Position numbers and translations under genes: made by a program. A stretch of DNA of 64,000 bases from Lachnospiraceae bacterium. Lineage in GTDB: Bacteria; Bacillota; Clostridia; Lachnospirales; Lachnospiraceae. How positions within the stretch are numbered: position 1 is the first letter of the stretch; every line of letters begins with the position of its first letter. The stretch lies in assembly GCA_017634975.1 (NCBI GenBank), contig JAGBMJ010000013.1, forward strand, positions 1 to 64,000. Reading direction: 5' to 3'. The notes under the pieces were generated by a model that made no database searches, had not been told where the DNA came from, and saw nothing but the letters and a program-made list of their open reading frames with translations. Of the stretch, positions 36,692 through 44,880 are shown piece by piece.

Positions 36692-37363
36692 ATGGATACA
36701 ATAATTACGGTTGATAATGTATATAAATCATTCGGGAAGGATGATCTGGAAGTAAAGGTATTGCAGGGGGCAGATCTGACGGTGCAGAGAGGGGAGTTTG
36801 TTTCCCTGATGGGGCCGTCCGGTTCCGGAAAGTCAACACTGTTATATCTGATCGGCGGTCTGGACCGGAATTTTACGGGAGATATTGTTGTATGCGGAGA
36901 AAACATCGGAAAACTGAAAGAGAAAAAACTTTCCGCGCTGCGTCTTAGCAAGATCGGTTTTATCTTCCAGTTCTACAATCTGGTGCAGAATCTGTCGGTG
37001 GAAGATAATATCACGCTGCCGCTGAAAGTGGCAAAGCGTTATGACAGCGCTGCGGAAAAGCGTTTGACGGAGATCCTGGATATCACCGGGATCGCGGATA
37101 AGCGCAAGGTCATGCCGGCGAAGCTTTCCGGCGGACAGCAGCAGCGTGTGGCTATCGCGCGTGCACTGATGGGAGAGCCGGAGATCATCCTGGCGGATGA
37201 GCCGACCGGAAATCTGGATAAGGAATCCGGCGAGACCATCATGGAACTGTTCAAAAAGATCAACGAGGAAAAGGGAATGACGATCATGCAGGTGACACAT
37301 TCCGAAAAGAACAGCCGATACGGCAGCCGGCTGGTAAATCTCGACAACGGCAAGCTTATCTGA
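36692..37363 (+). CDS. ABC transporter ATP-binding protein (MacB/LolD type)
   Basis: 223 residues. Walker [10 protein letters not shown], signature [15 protein letters not shown], Walker [13 protein letters not shown], switch His in [13 protein letters not shown]. The LSGGQQQR and ADEPTGNLD pattern is typical of the LolD/MacB subfamily that pairs with FtsX permeases. AAGGAG lies before the ATG; 25 bases separate it from the permease gene. Confidence 0.95.
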   Translation: MDTIITVDNVYKSFGKDDLEVKVLQGADLTVQRGEFVSLMGPSGSGKSTLLYLIGGLDRNFTGDIVVCGENIGKLKEKKLSALRLSKIGFIFQFYNLVQNLSVEDNITLPLKVAKRYDSAAEKRLTEILDITGIADKRKVMPAKLSGGQQQRVAIARALMGEPEIILADEPTGNLDKESGETIMELFKKINEEKGMTIMQVTHSEKNSRYGSRLVNLDNGKLI

Positions 37364-37383
37364 TATGATAAAGACACACTCTT

Positions 37384-37435
37384 GGCTTCACCCCTTGGGG
37401 GGAAGCTGTCAGCGAAGCTGACTGATGAGGGGGGA
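37384..37435. repeat. short intergenic hairpin repeat, copy 2
   Basis: CTTCACCCC/GGGGGGAAG arm pair, then CTGTCAGCGAAGCTGAC and a GATGAGGGGGG tail. Same family as the copies at 6838 and 41788. It separates the ATPase and LytTR genes. Confidence 0.65.
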
Positions 37436-37452
37436 ATTATCGGAGCCGTTAT

Positions 37453-38154
37453 ATGAAAATCGCAATATGTGATGATGAAAAAATATTTTTAGATAGTCTT
37501 GAGGAGAAGATCTACGGGATCCTTTCCAAACTGGATTGTGAAGTGATCGCGTTTGGCAGTGCGGAAGCGCTGCTGTCTTCTTCGATGGATTACGATCTCA
37601 TCTTTCTGGACATAGAGATGGGAGAACTGGACGGAATGGGCGCGGCAAAAAAGATCCGGGAAACGGATTTTGAAACGCCCATCGTATTCCTGACCAGTCA
37701 TATAGAGATGGCACTTGAAGGATATGAAGTAAATGCTTTCCGTTTTTTGAAGAAACCGGTAGAGGAAGAAAAGCTAAGGCAGACATTGCAGGACATTCAG
37801 TTGATGAAAGCTAGTCATAAAGGTGTCCTGATCAAGGCCGGAGGAGAAGAGATCGTGGTGATCCCATCGGAAGTTTTGTTCCTGGAATCGGACAATAATA
37901 ATGTGCGTATCATTACCTCCTCCGGTTCCATAACGACACGGTTAAAGCTCAGTGAAGCAATTGAAATCTTTAACCGCATCAATGATACGATACGGAAAGT
38001 GCATCGCTGCAGTGCGGTTAATCTGGATCATGTGGCGCGCCTCCGAGACCGGGAAGCAGTTCTCGATGACGGCAGTGTGATCGCTGTCAGCCGTTCCTGT
38101 TTTGCGGAATTTAAAAACGCACTTTACGAGTATGTGAAGAAAACTGTAAGATAA
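37453..38154 (+). CDS. LytTR-family response regulator
   Basis: 233 residues. Receiver domain with acidic pocket IAICDDEK, phospho-acceptor Asp53 ([13 protein letters not shown]), Thr at LTSH and Lys in [10 protein letters not shown]; LytTR DNA-binding domain at about 140-230 ([28 protein letters not shown]). Members bind paired 9-bp direct repeats about 12 bp apart. GGAG seven bases before the ATG. Expected target: the repeats upstream of the M13 peptidase, which would make the locus self-regulated. Confidence 0.92.
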   Translation: MKIAICDDEKIFLDSLEEKIYGILSKLDCEVIAFGSAEALLSSSMDYDLIFLDIEMGELDGMGAAKKIRETDFETPIVFLTSHIEMALEGYEVNAFRFLKKPVEEEKLRQTLQDIQLMKASHKGVLIKAGGEEIVVIPSEVLFLESDNNNVRIITSSGSITTRLKLSEAIEIFNRINDTIRKVHRCSAVNLDHVARLRDREAVLDDGSVIAVSRSCFAEFKNALYEYVKKTVR

Positions 38155-39315
38155 ATGATATATTACGCTTTACCCACTATAATACTTTTATTTGTTGCCG
38201 CATTTTTAATGTGGTTTTTTATCTTTGGAAGAAAAGCGGTACAAAAAGAGGAGCTTGCTTCTTTGATACAAAAAAGCATGCATATTCTTTCGGCTGTTTT
38301 TTGTGTCCTGTTAAGTGTACTCATCGGTTACGAAATCCATAAGGCATTTACGTTTTTGGAAATTTTCGGCAATGCGGAATTGCTGCATGCTTTGTTTTAT
38401 CCGGTCAGCGCACTGGCAGTTGTTTTTCTGATGATCCCGTTTGCAGTGGCCTGCGCGAAAAGAGAACCGGTGATTCCGGGGATCTCTGCGATATTTTTAT
38501 CTTTCCTGGTAGTTCTGCTTTTGGATCTGCTGTGCTACTGTGTGATCCGTGAACATGATACGATCTCTGCGCCGCTTTGCTATCTGGTATCGGCGCTGCT
38601 TTCGTGTATGGCAGTTTATTATACGCCGCGATTATCGAATGACCGCTATCAGGCAGAACTGAAAAAGATCGACAGGATGCTTGCGGATGCGCGGAATGCA
38701 CATTATGAAGCGATCAAAAAAAGCAGTATGGAAACCAGACGCAGCCGCCATGATATGAAGAATCATCTGATCGCAATGAAAGAACTGGCGATGCAGGAAC
38801 GCAAAGAAGAACTGATCGCCTATATTGATAATATCGCGGAGCAGATCGAAGCCGCAGCACCGCCTTATCGCAGCGGAAATGACATTGCGGATGTTATTAT
38901 CGCAGATAAACATGCAAAGGCGCAAAAACGTGGATTGGAGCTGTGCATTTCCGGCAACCTTGCAGGCCTGGATATCGAGACCGCGGATCTGGTCACGATC
39001 CTTTCCAATCTGCTGGATAATGCGATCGAAGCCGTAAGCCGGCTGTATGGAAAAGATCTTCCGGCAGAGGATAAAAAAATCCATCTGGAGTTTAAAAAGA
39101 GCGCGAATTTTCTTATGATCGTGCAAAAGAATAAGAGCATGACAAAACTGGTACCCGGAAAGATCGTATCCTCCAAAAATTCACCGGATCACGGTTTCGG
39201 AATCAGCAATATCAAAAGGGCTGTAAAGAAATACGGCGGTGAGTATAATATCAATTGCAGCAGGGAAGGAGAGATCTATCTGGTTGAGATGGAGATCGTA
39301 TTGCCGCTGCTATAG
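38155..39315 (+). CDS. GHKL-type sensor histidine kinase (AgrC/VirS-like)
   Basis: 386 residues. About five N-terminal membrane helices (first 165 residues) form the sensor. The cytosolic part has His199 in RSRHDMKNHLIAMKE, an N-box NLLDNAIEAV and a C-terminal HGFGISNIKRAVKKYGG G-box. GHKL kinases of this kind sense extracellular peptides and phosphorylate LytTR regulators. It starts on the base after the regulator stop and has no clear ribosome site, consistent with coupling. Confidence 0.9.
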   Translation: MIYYALPTIILLFVAAFLMWFFIFGRKAVQKEELASLIQKSMHILSAVFCVLLSVLIGYEIHKAFTFLEIFGNAELLHALFYPVSALAVVFLMIPFAVACAKREPVIPGISAIFLSFLVVLLLDLLCYCVIREHDTISAPLCYLVSALLSCMAVYYTPRLSNDRYQAELKKIDRMLADARNAHYEAIKKSSMETRRSRHDMKNHLIAMKELAMQERKEELIAYIDNIAEQIEAAAPPYRSGNDIADVIIADKHAKAQKRGLELCISGNLAGLDIETADLVTILSNLLDNAIEAVSRLYGKDLPAEDKKIHLEFKKSANFLMIVQKNKSMTKLVPGKIVSSKNSPDHGFGISNIKRAVKKYGGEYNINCSREGEIYLVEMEIVLPLL

Positions 39316-39329
39316 AAGAAGGAGAAGCA

Positions 39330-40439
39330 ATGAATAGCGGAAAAAAGACAGGCATATCAACAGTTTTATTAGTAGCTTTATCAGTTCTTTTTGCATTTGC
39401 TTGTTTACATATTCTATCATTTCTGTATGACTGGCGTTTTCGGGATCATCCCAAAAAGCCGGATGATGAGCTGTCATCATTATTGTCCGATCAGCATGGA
39501 GACAAGTTTTATTATAATGGTTCCTATACTAGTCCCGATGGAGGGAAAGTATATTCGTTTATAGAGCATGGATTTTTTAGCACCGAAGAATTGTATGCTT
39601 TTATAGGCAGTATTAATGATTTCATATCAGGATCGAAGGAAAAGGTATGTATACGTTTATGCTATAGCAATCCGGGACGCTACGTGCTTCCAGAGGTGAG
39701 TTTAAGCAACTACTCAGATGAAGCGTTACCTGAAGCAGATTATCAGGGGCTGTATTCTGTGACTGTATATTCCGAGGCGGTGGATAGTATATGGTATTCT
39801 CCGGAAACATATATGGGGATGAAAGGGATAAGGAGATTAGTGATCAATGAACGCAATCTTAGAGATAATGCTATATTTAAAGGCATAAACTGGAGAAGCG
39901 TATGGCCGGAAATAGAATATGTATCCGTATGCCGGGATGGTCGTTATGATACAGGTAGTGCTATTATCGTACCCGGTAGTAAAGATATGGTATATAAATT
40001 GGGTGGAGATCCGGATGCAAAATGTCATATAAAACTGGCGGAAGAGTCAGACCGTGCTGTTTTTTTGGTATATCTGGATGATGATTCCAATTGTTTGTTG
40101 AAAAAAGATATTGAATATTCGGAAGGGGATGTTTTTGAGATTTTTCTTTTTGAAACACACAGAGATGTACATAAATATAAATTATTCATATACAATACTA
40201 CGGAGAAGGATGGCATAATAAATTACGAGTATAAGTTGATCCGTTTTGATGAGGACGGAAAAGAAGTCGTAGAGGATCAGACGAGTGTCTGTGGAGATCG
40301 TAATGATCCCGGTGTAAAGAAGGATATGGAAGACTTTATTATAAGTGCGTATTTTTATAAGGACAATGGTATGTTTTTTGCTAAGGTCGAAGGAGATCAG
40401 TGCATTTTCAGCATTAATGACAACGAAAGCATCAGGTGA
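39330..40439 (+). CDS. membrane-anchored protein of unknown function
   Basis: 369 residues. One N-terminal helix (about 9-30, TVLLVALSVLFAFACLHILSF) then an extracytoplasmic, mainly beta-rich, acidic domain. No family is recognised. It follows the kinase by 14 bases with GAAGGAG before the ATG, so it belongs to the peptidase/ABC/two-component locus and could be a ligand-binding or immunity-like partner. Its codons are clearly more A/T-rich than those of the flanking genes, suggesting separate acquisition. Four cysteines or more are scattered through it. Alternative: an orphan lineage-specific protein. Confidence 0.7.
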   Translation: MNSGKKTGISTVLLVALSVLFAFACLHILSFLYDWRFRDHPKKPDDELSSLLSDQHGDKFYYNGSYTSPDGGKVYSFIEHGFFSTEELYAFIGSINDFISGSKEKVCIRLCYSNPGRYVLPEVSLSNYSDEALPEADYQGLYSVTVYSEAVDSIWYSPETYMGMKGIRRLVINERNLRDNAIFKGINWRSVWPEIEYVSVCRDGRYDTGSAIIVPGSKDMVYKLGGDPDAKCHIKLAEESDRAVFLVYLDDDSNCLLKKDIEYSEGDVFEIFLFETHRDVHKYKLFIYNTTEKDGIINYEYKLIRFDEDGKEVVEDQTSVCGDRNDPGVKKDMEDFIISAYFYKDNGMFFAKVEGDQCIFSINDNESIR

Positions 40440-40670
40440 CACTGGTGTTTTTCTCTTGCATTTTTCCGGGACATACAGTAAAATGACAATGGTTCCGGCA
40501 CTACGTGCCGGGGCTGAGAAAGGAAGATTTGCCATACGGCAAATCACAGAAGCGCCTCAAAGTTCCAAGCTCCGCCAGGAGCGCGACAAGGATTTCGAAG
40601 AAATCCCGATTGGATTTCGAAGAAATCCCGATAAAAGGCGCGGGCTCCCCCGCACGAAGTGCGGGGGCAG
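40440..40670. other. hairpin-dense non-coding stretch upstream of the riboswitch
   Basis: No convincing gene. It holds CCGGCACTACGTGCCGG, ATTTGCCATACGGCAAAT, two identical 21-base copies of GGATTTCGAAGAAATCCCGA(T) at 40590-40610 and 40612-40632 (each a small palindrome), and CCCCCGCACGAAGTGCGGGGG. This is typical of nested intergenic repeats in Clostridia. It may also act as the terminator of the peptidase locus. Confidence 0.6.
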
Positions 40671-40760
40671 AGATATGTGACTGACGGAAAGCCCGGTATA
40701 CGGGATAGTGGAGTTCACCACATGGAGCATATCTTGGAAGTAAGAAACCGACCGTCTGGG
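40671..40760 (+). promoter_or_regulatory. ZTP (pfl) riboswitch aptamer
   Basis: P1: AGATATG (40671-40677) pairs with CATATCT (40728-40734). The conserved TGACTGACGG lies 5' and GTGG/CCAC (40708-40711, 40718-40721) forms the second stem. The CCGACCGTCTGGG block closes the motif; GACGG (40683-40687) can form the pseudoknot with CCGTC (40752-40756). A small CCCG/CGGG hairpin is inserted after ACGGAAA. Known role: binding ZTP/ZMP (AICAR phosphates) turns on folate/purine genes when one-carbon supply is short. The downstream gene is purO. Confidence 0.85.
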
Positions 40761-40786
40761 TACCATGTGGTTCCCGGACGGTTTTT
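40749..40786 (+). terminator. riboswitch expression-platform terminator
   Basis: ACCGTCTGGG (40751-40760) pairs with CCCGGACGGT (40773-40782), then TTTTT. The left arm is the 3' block of the aptamer, so ligand binding and termination exclude each other. Confidence 0.85.
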
Positions 40787-40885
40787 GTATTCACAGAGAC
40801 ATAATAATTTTATGGGGAACCGACAATGTAACCTTTAACTGCGGTGTGATGCCGCCAATGCTTTTTAAGAAAAGGAGAAAAGAGC

Positions 40886-41602
40886 ATGAAGAAAAATGAC
40901 ATTGTGGAACTGTTGAAGAACAACGCGTATCCCGGACGCGGGATCATTCTGGGCGAGTCCCCGAGTGGAAAGTATGCAGTAACGGCATATTTCATCATGG
41001 GACGCAGCGAGAACAGCCGTAACCGTGTGTTTGTTGAGGACGGTGAAGGCATCCGTACCCAGGCGTTTGATCCGGCGAAGCTGTCCGATCCCAGCCTGAT
41101 CATCTATGCACCGGTACGTGTACTGGGCAATAAGACTATCGTGACAAACGGCGACCAGACCGATACGATCTATGACGGAATGGACAAACAGCTGACCTTT
41201 GAACAGTCCCTGCGCAGCCGCGAGTTTGAGCCGGACGGCCCGAACTACACACCGCGTATTTCCGGTGTGATGCACATTGAGGCAGGCAAGTACAGCTATG
41301 CAATGTCCATCTTAAAGAGCAATCAGGGTGATGCTTCTGCATGCAACCGCTTTACCTTTGCTTATGAGAATCCGATCAAGGGTGAGGGCAGATTTATCCA
41401 TACTTATATGAACGACGGCAATCCGCTGCCTTCCTTCGAAGGGGAACCGGAATGGATCGGCATCCCGACCGAGGATATCGATGAGCTGACCGGGATCCTG
41501 TGGGATGCGCTGAATGAAGAGAACAAGGTATCTCTGTTTGTTCGCTACATCGATATCGCAAGCGGCAAGTACGAGACGAGAATCGTTAACAAGAATAAGT
41601 GA
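40886..41602 (+). CDS. purO: IMP cyclohydrolase (PurO type)
   Basis: 238 residues. Closes the ring of formyl-AICAR to IMP, the last step of purine synthesis. The sequence matches the PurO/IMP_cyclohyd family first known from archaea: NNAYPGRGIILGESPSGKYAVTAYFIMGRSENSRNRVF near the N-terminus and AYENPIKGEGRFIHTY later. It replaces the cyclohydrolase domain of the usual bifunctional PurH. Strong ribosome site AAAAGGAGAAAAG. Controlled by the ZTP riboswitch upstream; partner AICAR transformylase lies 258 bases downstream. Confidence 0.9.
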   Translation: MKKNDIVELLKNNAYPGRGIILGESPSGKYAVTAYFIMGRSENSRNRVFVEDGEGIRTQAFDPAKLSDPSLIIYAPVRVLGNKTIVTNGDQTDTIYDGMDKQLTFEQSLRSREFEPDGPNYTPRISGVMHIEAGKYSYAMSILKSNQGDASACNRFTFAYENPIKGEGRFIHTYMNDGNPLPSFEGEPEWIGIPTEDIDELTGILWDALNEENKVSLFVRYIDIASGKYETRIVNKNK

Positions 41603-41606
41603 TCAA

Positions 41607-41769
41607 CTAAGGAACTGTTACAAAATAACTTTACAATTTGCCCTGTCTTTCTGCCCATCTGCGTCATCGAAAAATCTTGACGTAGCCCGCTACGCCTGCG
41701 ATTTTTCTCTTAGCAGCTGAACAGAAATCCTTCGGCAAATTTGTAAATTTATTTATGAACAGCTCCTAA
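41607..41769. mobile_element. MITE-like long palindrome
   Basis: About 163 bp with terminal inverted repeats: left end CTAAGGAACTGTTACAAAA, right end reading CTTAGGAGCTGTTCATAAA on the other strand. Pairing continues through TTTACAATTTGCC / GGCAAATTTGTAAA, and a central AAATCTTGACGTAGC/ TACGCCTGCGATTT palindrome. No coding capacity. CAA flanks both sides and may be a target duplication. Confidence 0.75.
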
Positions 41770-41787
41770 GCAAGAATGATAAATTTT

Positions 41788-41828
41788 TCCCTGGTTTCCC
41801 CATGGGGGAAGCTGACGGATGAAGGGAA
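41788..41828. repeat. short intergenic hairpin repeat, copy 3
   Basis: GGTTTCCCC / GGGGGAAGC hairpin, then GCTGACGGATGAAGGGAA. Same family as the copies at 6838 and 37384. It lies 32 bases before the next start codon and its AGGAGG site. Confidence 0.65.
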
Positions 41829-41860
41829 TAAGCAGATAATATATAGGAGGTTTTATTGCA

Positions 41861-43039
41861 ATGAAAGAATTAGAATTGAAATATGGCTGTAACCCGAACC
41901 AGAAACCGTCCAAGATCTTTGTGAATGACGGACGCGAGCTGCCCATCGAAGTGCTGAACGGCAAGCCGGGCTACATCAACTTTATGGATGCGTTTAACGG
42001 CTGGCAGCTGGTGAAGGAGCTCAAGGCAGCAACCGATCTGCCGGCAGCAACCTCCTTTAAGCACGTATCTCCGGCAGGCGCTGCCGTAGGTATCCCGCTG
42101 GATGATGTGCTGAAGAAGATCTATTTTGTAGATGAGACCATTGAACTGTCCCCGCTGGCCTGTGCATATGCAAGAGCACGTGGCGCAGACCGTATGTCTT
42201 CTTTTGGTGATTTTATTGCTCTGTCCGATGTATGTGATGTGGCTACCGCAAAACTGATCAAGCCGGAAGTATCCGATGGTATCATTGCTCCGGGATATGA
42301 GCCGGAAGCATTGGAAATCTTAAAAGGCAAGAAGCGCGGCACCTACAATGTGATTCAGATCGATCCGTCCTATACACCGCAGCCGGTAGAGCATAAGGAT
42401 GTGTTCGGCATCACCTTTGAGCAGGGCAGAAACGAGCTGAAGATCGACAAGGATATGCTTAAGGATATCGTGACCGAAAAGAAGGAACTGTCTGAGCAGG
42501 CCAAGATCGATCTGGTGATCGCCCTGATCACATTGAAATATACGCAGTCCAATTCCGTATGCTATACCAAGGGCGGACAGGCTATCGGTATCGGTGCAGG
42601 ACAGCAGTCCCGTATCCACTGCACCCGTCTGGCAGGCAGCAAGGCTGACAACTGGCTGCTGCGTCAGTGCCCGAAGGTACTGGACCTGCAGTTTGTAGAC
42701 GGCATCAGCCGGGCAGACCGTGACAACTCCATTGACCTCTATATCGGTGAGGACTATATGGATGTGCTGGCAGAAGGCGCTTGGCAGAATATCTTCAAGG
42801 TAAAACCGGAAGTGTTTACGAAGGAAGAGAAAAAGGCATGGCTGGCACAGATGACCGATGTGGCACTTGGCTCGGATGCATTTTTCCCGTTTTCCGATAA
42901 CGTAGAGCGTGCAAGCCGTTCCGGCGTGAAGTATATCGCACAGCCGGGTGGTTCCAAGCGTGATGATCTGGTGATCGAGGCCTGCAACAAGCTTGGTATC
43001 GTAATGGCATTCACCGGTATCCGTCTGTTCCATCACTAA
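41861..43039 (+). CDS. purH: stand-alone AICAR transformylase (PurH C-terminal domain type)
   Basis: 392 residues. Transfers a formyl group from 10-formyl-THF to AICAR. The family core is plain: LKYGCNPNQKPS at the N-terminus, ATSFKHVSPAGAAVG, TQSNSVCY, GAGQQSRIHC TRLAG and SGVKYIAQPGGS. The N-terminal IMP-cyclohydrolase domain of bifunctional PurH is absent, which is explained by purO upstream. AGGAGG ribosome site before the ATG. Expression may read through from purO or start from its own promoter; none stands out. Confidence 0.93.
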   Translation: MKELELKYGCNPNQKPSKIFVNDGRELPIEVLNGKPGYINFMDAFNGWQLVKELKAATDLPAATSFKHVSPAGAAVGIPLDDVLKKIYFVDETIELSPLACAYARARGADRMSSFGDFIALSDVCDVATAKLIKPEVSDGIIAPGYEPEALEILKGKKRGTYNVIQIDPSYTPQPVEHKDVFGITFEQGRNELKIDKDMLKDIVTEKKELSEQAKIDLVIALITLKYTQSNSVCYTKGGQAIGIGAGQQSRIHCTRLAGSKADNWLLRQCPKVLDLQFVDGISRADRDNSIDLYIGEDYMDVLAEGAWQNIFKVKPEVFTKEEKKAWLAQMTDVALGSDAFFPFSDNVERASRSGVKYIAQPGGSKRDDLVIEACNKLGIVMAFTGIRLFHH

Positions 43040-43065
43040 GACGAAAAAAACGGGGGAACCAGGGG

Positions 43066-43147
43066 AAAACCAGGGGAAAACCAGGGGGACGGACCTAGTG
43101 GTACTTCAGTACCACTAGGTCCGTCCCCCTGGTTTTCCCCTGGTTTT
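43066..43147. repeat. GGGGACGG repeat, copy C: perfect 40-bp hairpin
   Basis: Arms 43066-43105 and 43108-43147 are perfectly complementary with a two-base loop. Inside each arm AAAACCAGGGG occurs twice. It lies between the convergent purH and ABC-2 permease genes and overlaps the permease stop codon, so it should terminate both. Confidence 0.9.
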
Positions 43148-44826
43148 CAGTACAATTCTTCCATATTTTTCAGGATGATCTTTTTGCCGAAGATCACGGC
43201 GATGAAATCCAGGATGACCAACAGAATCAGGATCAGCAGATGCACCGGCAGGATCCCTAACGGCGTTAGTTCAAATGCCAGAAAAGCAATACCGCAGACA
43301 AAGATCGCAAGCACCATGATCACTGCCATATTGAAGAAGCTGTTCAGATTGCCGCGCAGGGCACTGTATTCGTCATCCCAGAGGGTGAACGGTGCGGCAG
43401 AGTCCATAGACAGCCCGATGACGATGGAAAGGATCAAAGCGCTCAATGCCAGCAGGCAATAATAGAGACTCCACGGAACGGACCAGCCGACATAAAAGGA
43501 AGCTATGATCACAGTCAGGACCAGAGCCGGATAGGTGACGAGGAGAGCGACGGCAGCCTTGGCATACATCTGGGTCTCGTAGGGAACCGGAATGTACTTG
43601 ATGATATCCACATGAGCGCCTTCTCTGGTGAAAGCGGTGGAAGACAGGCTGTTGAGCGCGGAAGCAACAAAGGCGGTAAAGATGACGACCAGAAGCAAAA
43701 TGAGTGCAGCCCTGGAGTAACCTTCGCGATACAGATTCAGGAAATGCTGAATGTTCTCATTGTTTTTTGACAGCGAAAAGAGGATCACGATCCCGATCGG
43801 CCAAAGCAGATTGATGTAAAAACAGTTGGAGGCATAGGCACGTGTGCGCAGGAGCACCTTTATTTCCTTTTTTATATACGCCCTTAAAACGGAAGTTGAT
43901 TTTAAATTTAATTTATCTGTATCTGCCTTCTTTTTCTGACTTCCGAGAGCTCCGGCCGTATACAATCCTTCCTGATACAGAAGGTAGCCGAGGAAGAGCA
44001 TAATGCCTACGACAACGGCATTGCCCAGCAGATACAGGATCAGGGAGAGAAGGCTGCCGGAGCCGATGGCGTTTCCGAGCAGCGGAACCGTAAAGAATAA
44101 AATATTGCAGATCTGTAAAAACAGATTGGAACCGCCGGCAAGGGAATCCATGTAGTTATTCACATTAACGCCTCCCATCCCACGGAAGGAAAGCAGGAAA
44201 ATTGCAACAAAAACCAGCAGCAAAACCGTAGATAAATGATAAAAGACTTTAATGTTGCGTACCTTCTTCAAGACAGACATTAAAACAAGACTTAATATCG
44301 TGCAGTAAGCAAGCGGCAACAGAGGAGTTACGAGAGTGCCTATAAGTGCTGCAGCGATCTGTACGGGACCGAGAACGCCCCGGATGCCAAAGCTCTGCAC
44401 AGCAGCAGCAAAATGGCCGATGAACATGGAAAAGAGTACCATAAATTCCATGATACTTTCTGCCATATAGGTGTGCCAGAATTTGGCGGACAAAAGCTGC
44501 CAGTGGGAAAGCGGAAGCGTGACCATATGCTCACGGTCGGACGAAAAGAACAGGACATTGAATACCACCAGCATACTGAAGATCATGGAGAAGGCGGAAA
44601 TGATGTGGACCTCCGAAAGCAGAGCGTTCATCGTATTATTTTCCACCATCAGCGCAAGAGACATGATATAGGTGATATATCCGACGATCAGACAGCAGGG
44701 AAGCATGATGCAGCTGAACGCTATGAGACCGAAAGCGAGATAAAGACTTCCTTTTAATCCTTTTTTCGGTGTGGGCATTTCAAAATTGGCTCGATAGACG
44801 TTGAAAAGAGTGCGGACATTATTCAT
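43147..44826 (-). CDS. ABC-2-type exporter membrane protein
   Basis: 559 residues, about 12 predicted helices in two clusters separated by a cytosolic loop (around 300-335). Looks like the long ABC-2/YhaP-like exporter permeases of Firmicutes. Together with the upstream ATPase gene it forms a transporter for an unknown substrate. GATAAAGGAGTTCTT gives a good ribosome site. The stop is a TGA embedded in the copy C hairpin. Confidence 0.85.
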   Translation of the reverse strand: MNNVRTLFNVYRANFEMPTPKKGLKGSLYLAFGLIAFSCIMLPCCLIVGYITYIMSLALMVENNTMNALLSEVHIISAFSMIFSMLVVFNVLFFSSDREHMVTLPLSHWQLLSAKFWHTYMAESIMEFMVLFSMFIGHFAAAVQSFGIRGVLGPVQIAAALIGTLVTPLLPLAYCTILSLVLMSVLKKVRNIKVFYHLSTVLLLVFVAIFLLSFRGMGGVNVNNYMDSLAGGSNLFLQICNILFFTVPLLGNAIGSGSLLSLILYLLGNAVVVGIMLFLGYLLYQEGLYTAGALGSQKKKADTDKLNLKSTSVLRAYIKKEIKVLLRTRAYASNCFYINLLWPIGIVILFSLSKNNENIQHFLNLYREGYSRAALILLLVVIFTAFVASALNSLSSTAFTREGAHVDIIKYIPVPYETQMYAKAAVALLVTYPALVLTVIIASFYVGWSVPWSLYYCLLALSALILSIVIGLSMDSAAPFTLWDDEYSALRGNLNSFFNMAVIMVLAIFVCGIAFLAFELTPLGILPVHLLILILLVILDFIAVIFGKKIILKNMEELY

Positions 44827-44880
44827 AAGAACTCCTTTATCACTGCTTCGGTCGGTTCAAGGCTTCCAAGAGCAGAAAGC

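Noticed and set aside
40501-40794. minus-strand frame across the riboswitch and hairpin cluster
   Set aside because: Antisense to the ZTP aptamer and made of hairpin arms; no ribosome site.
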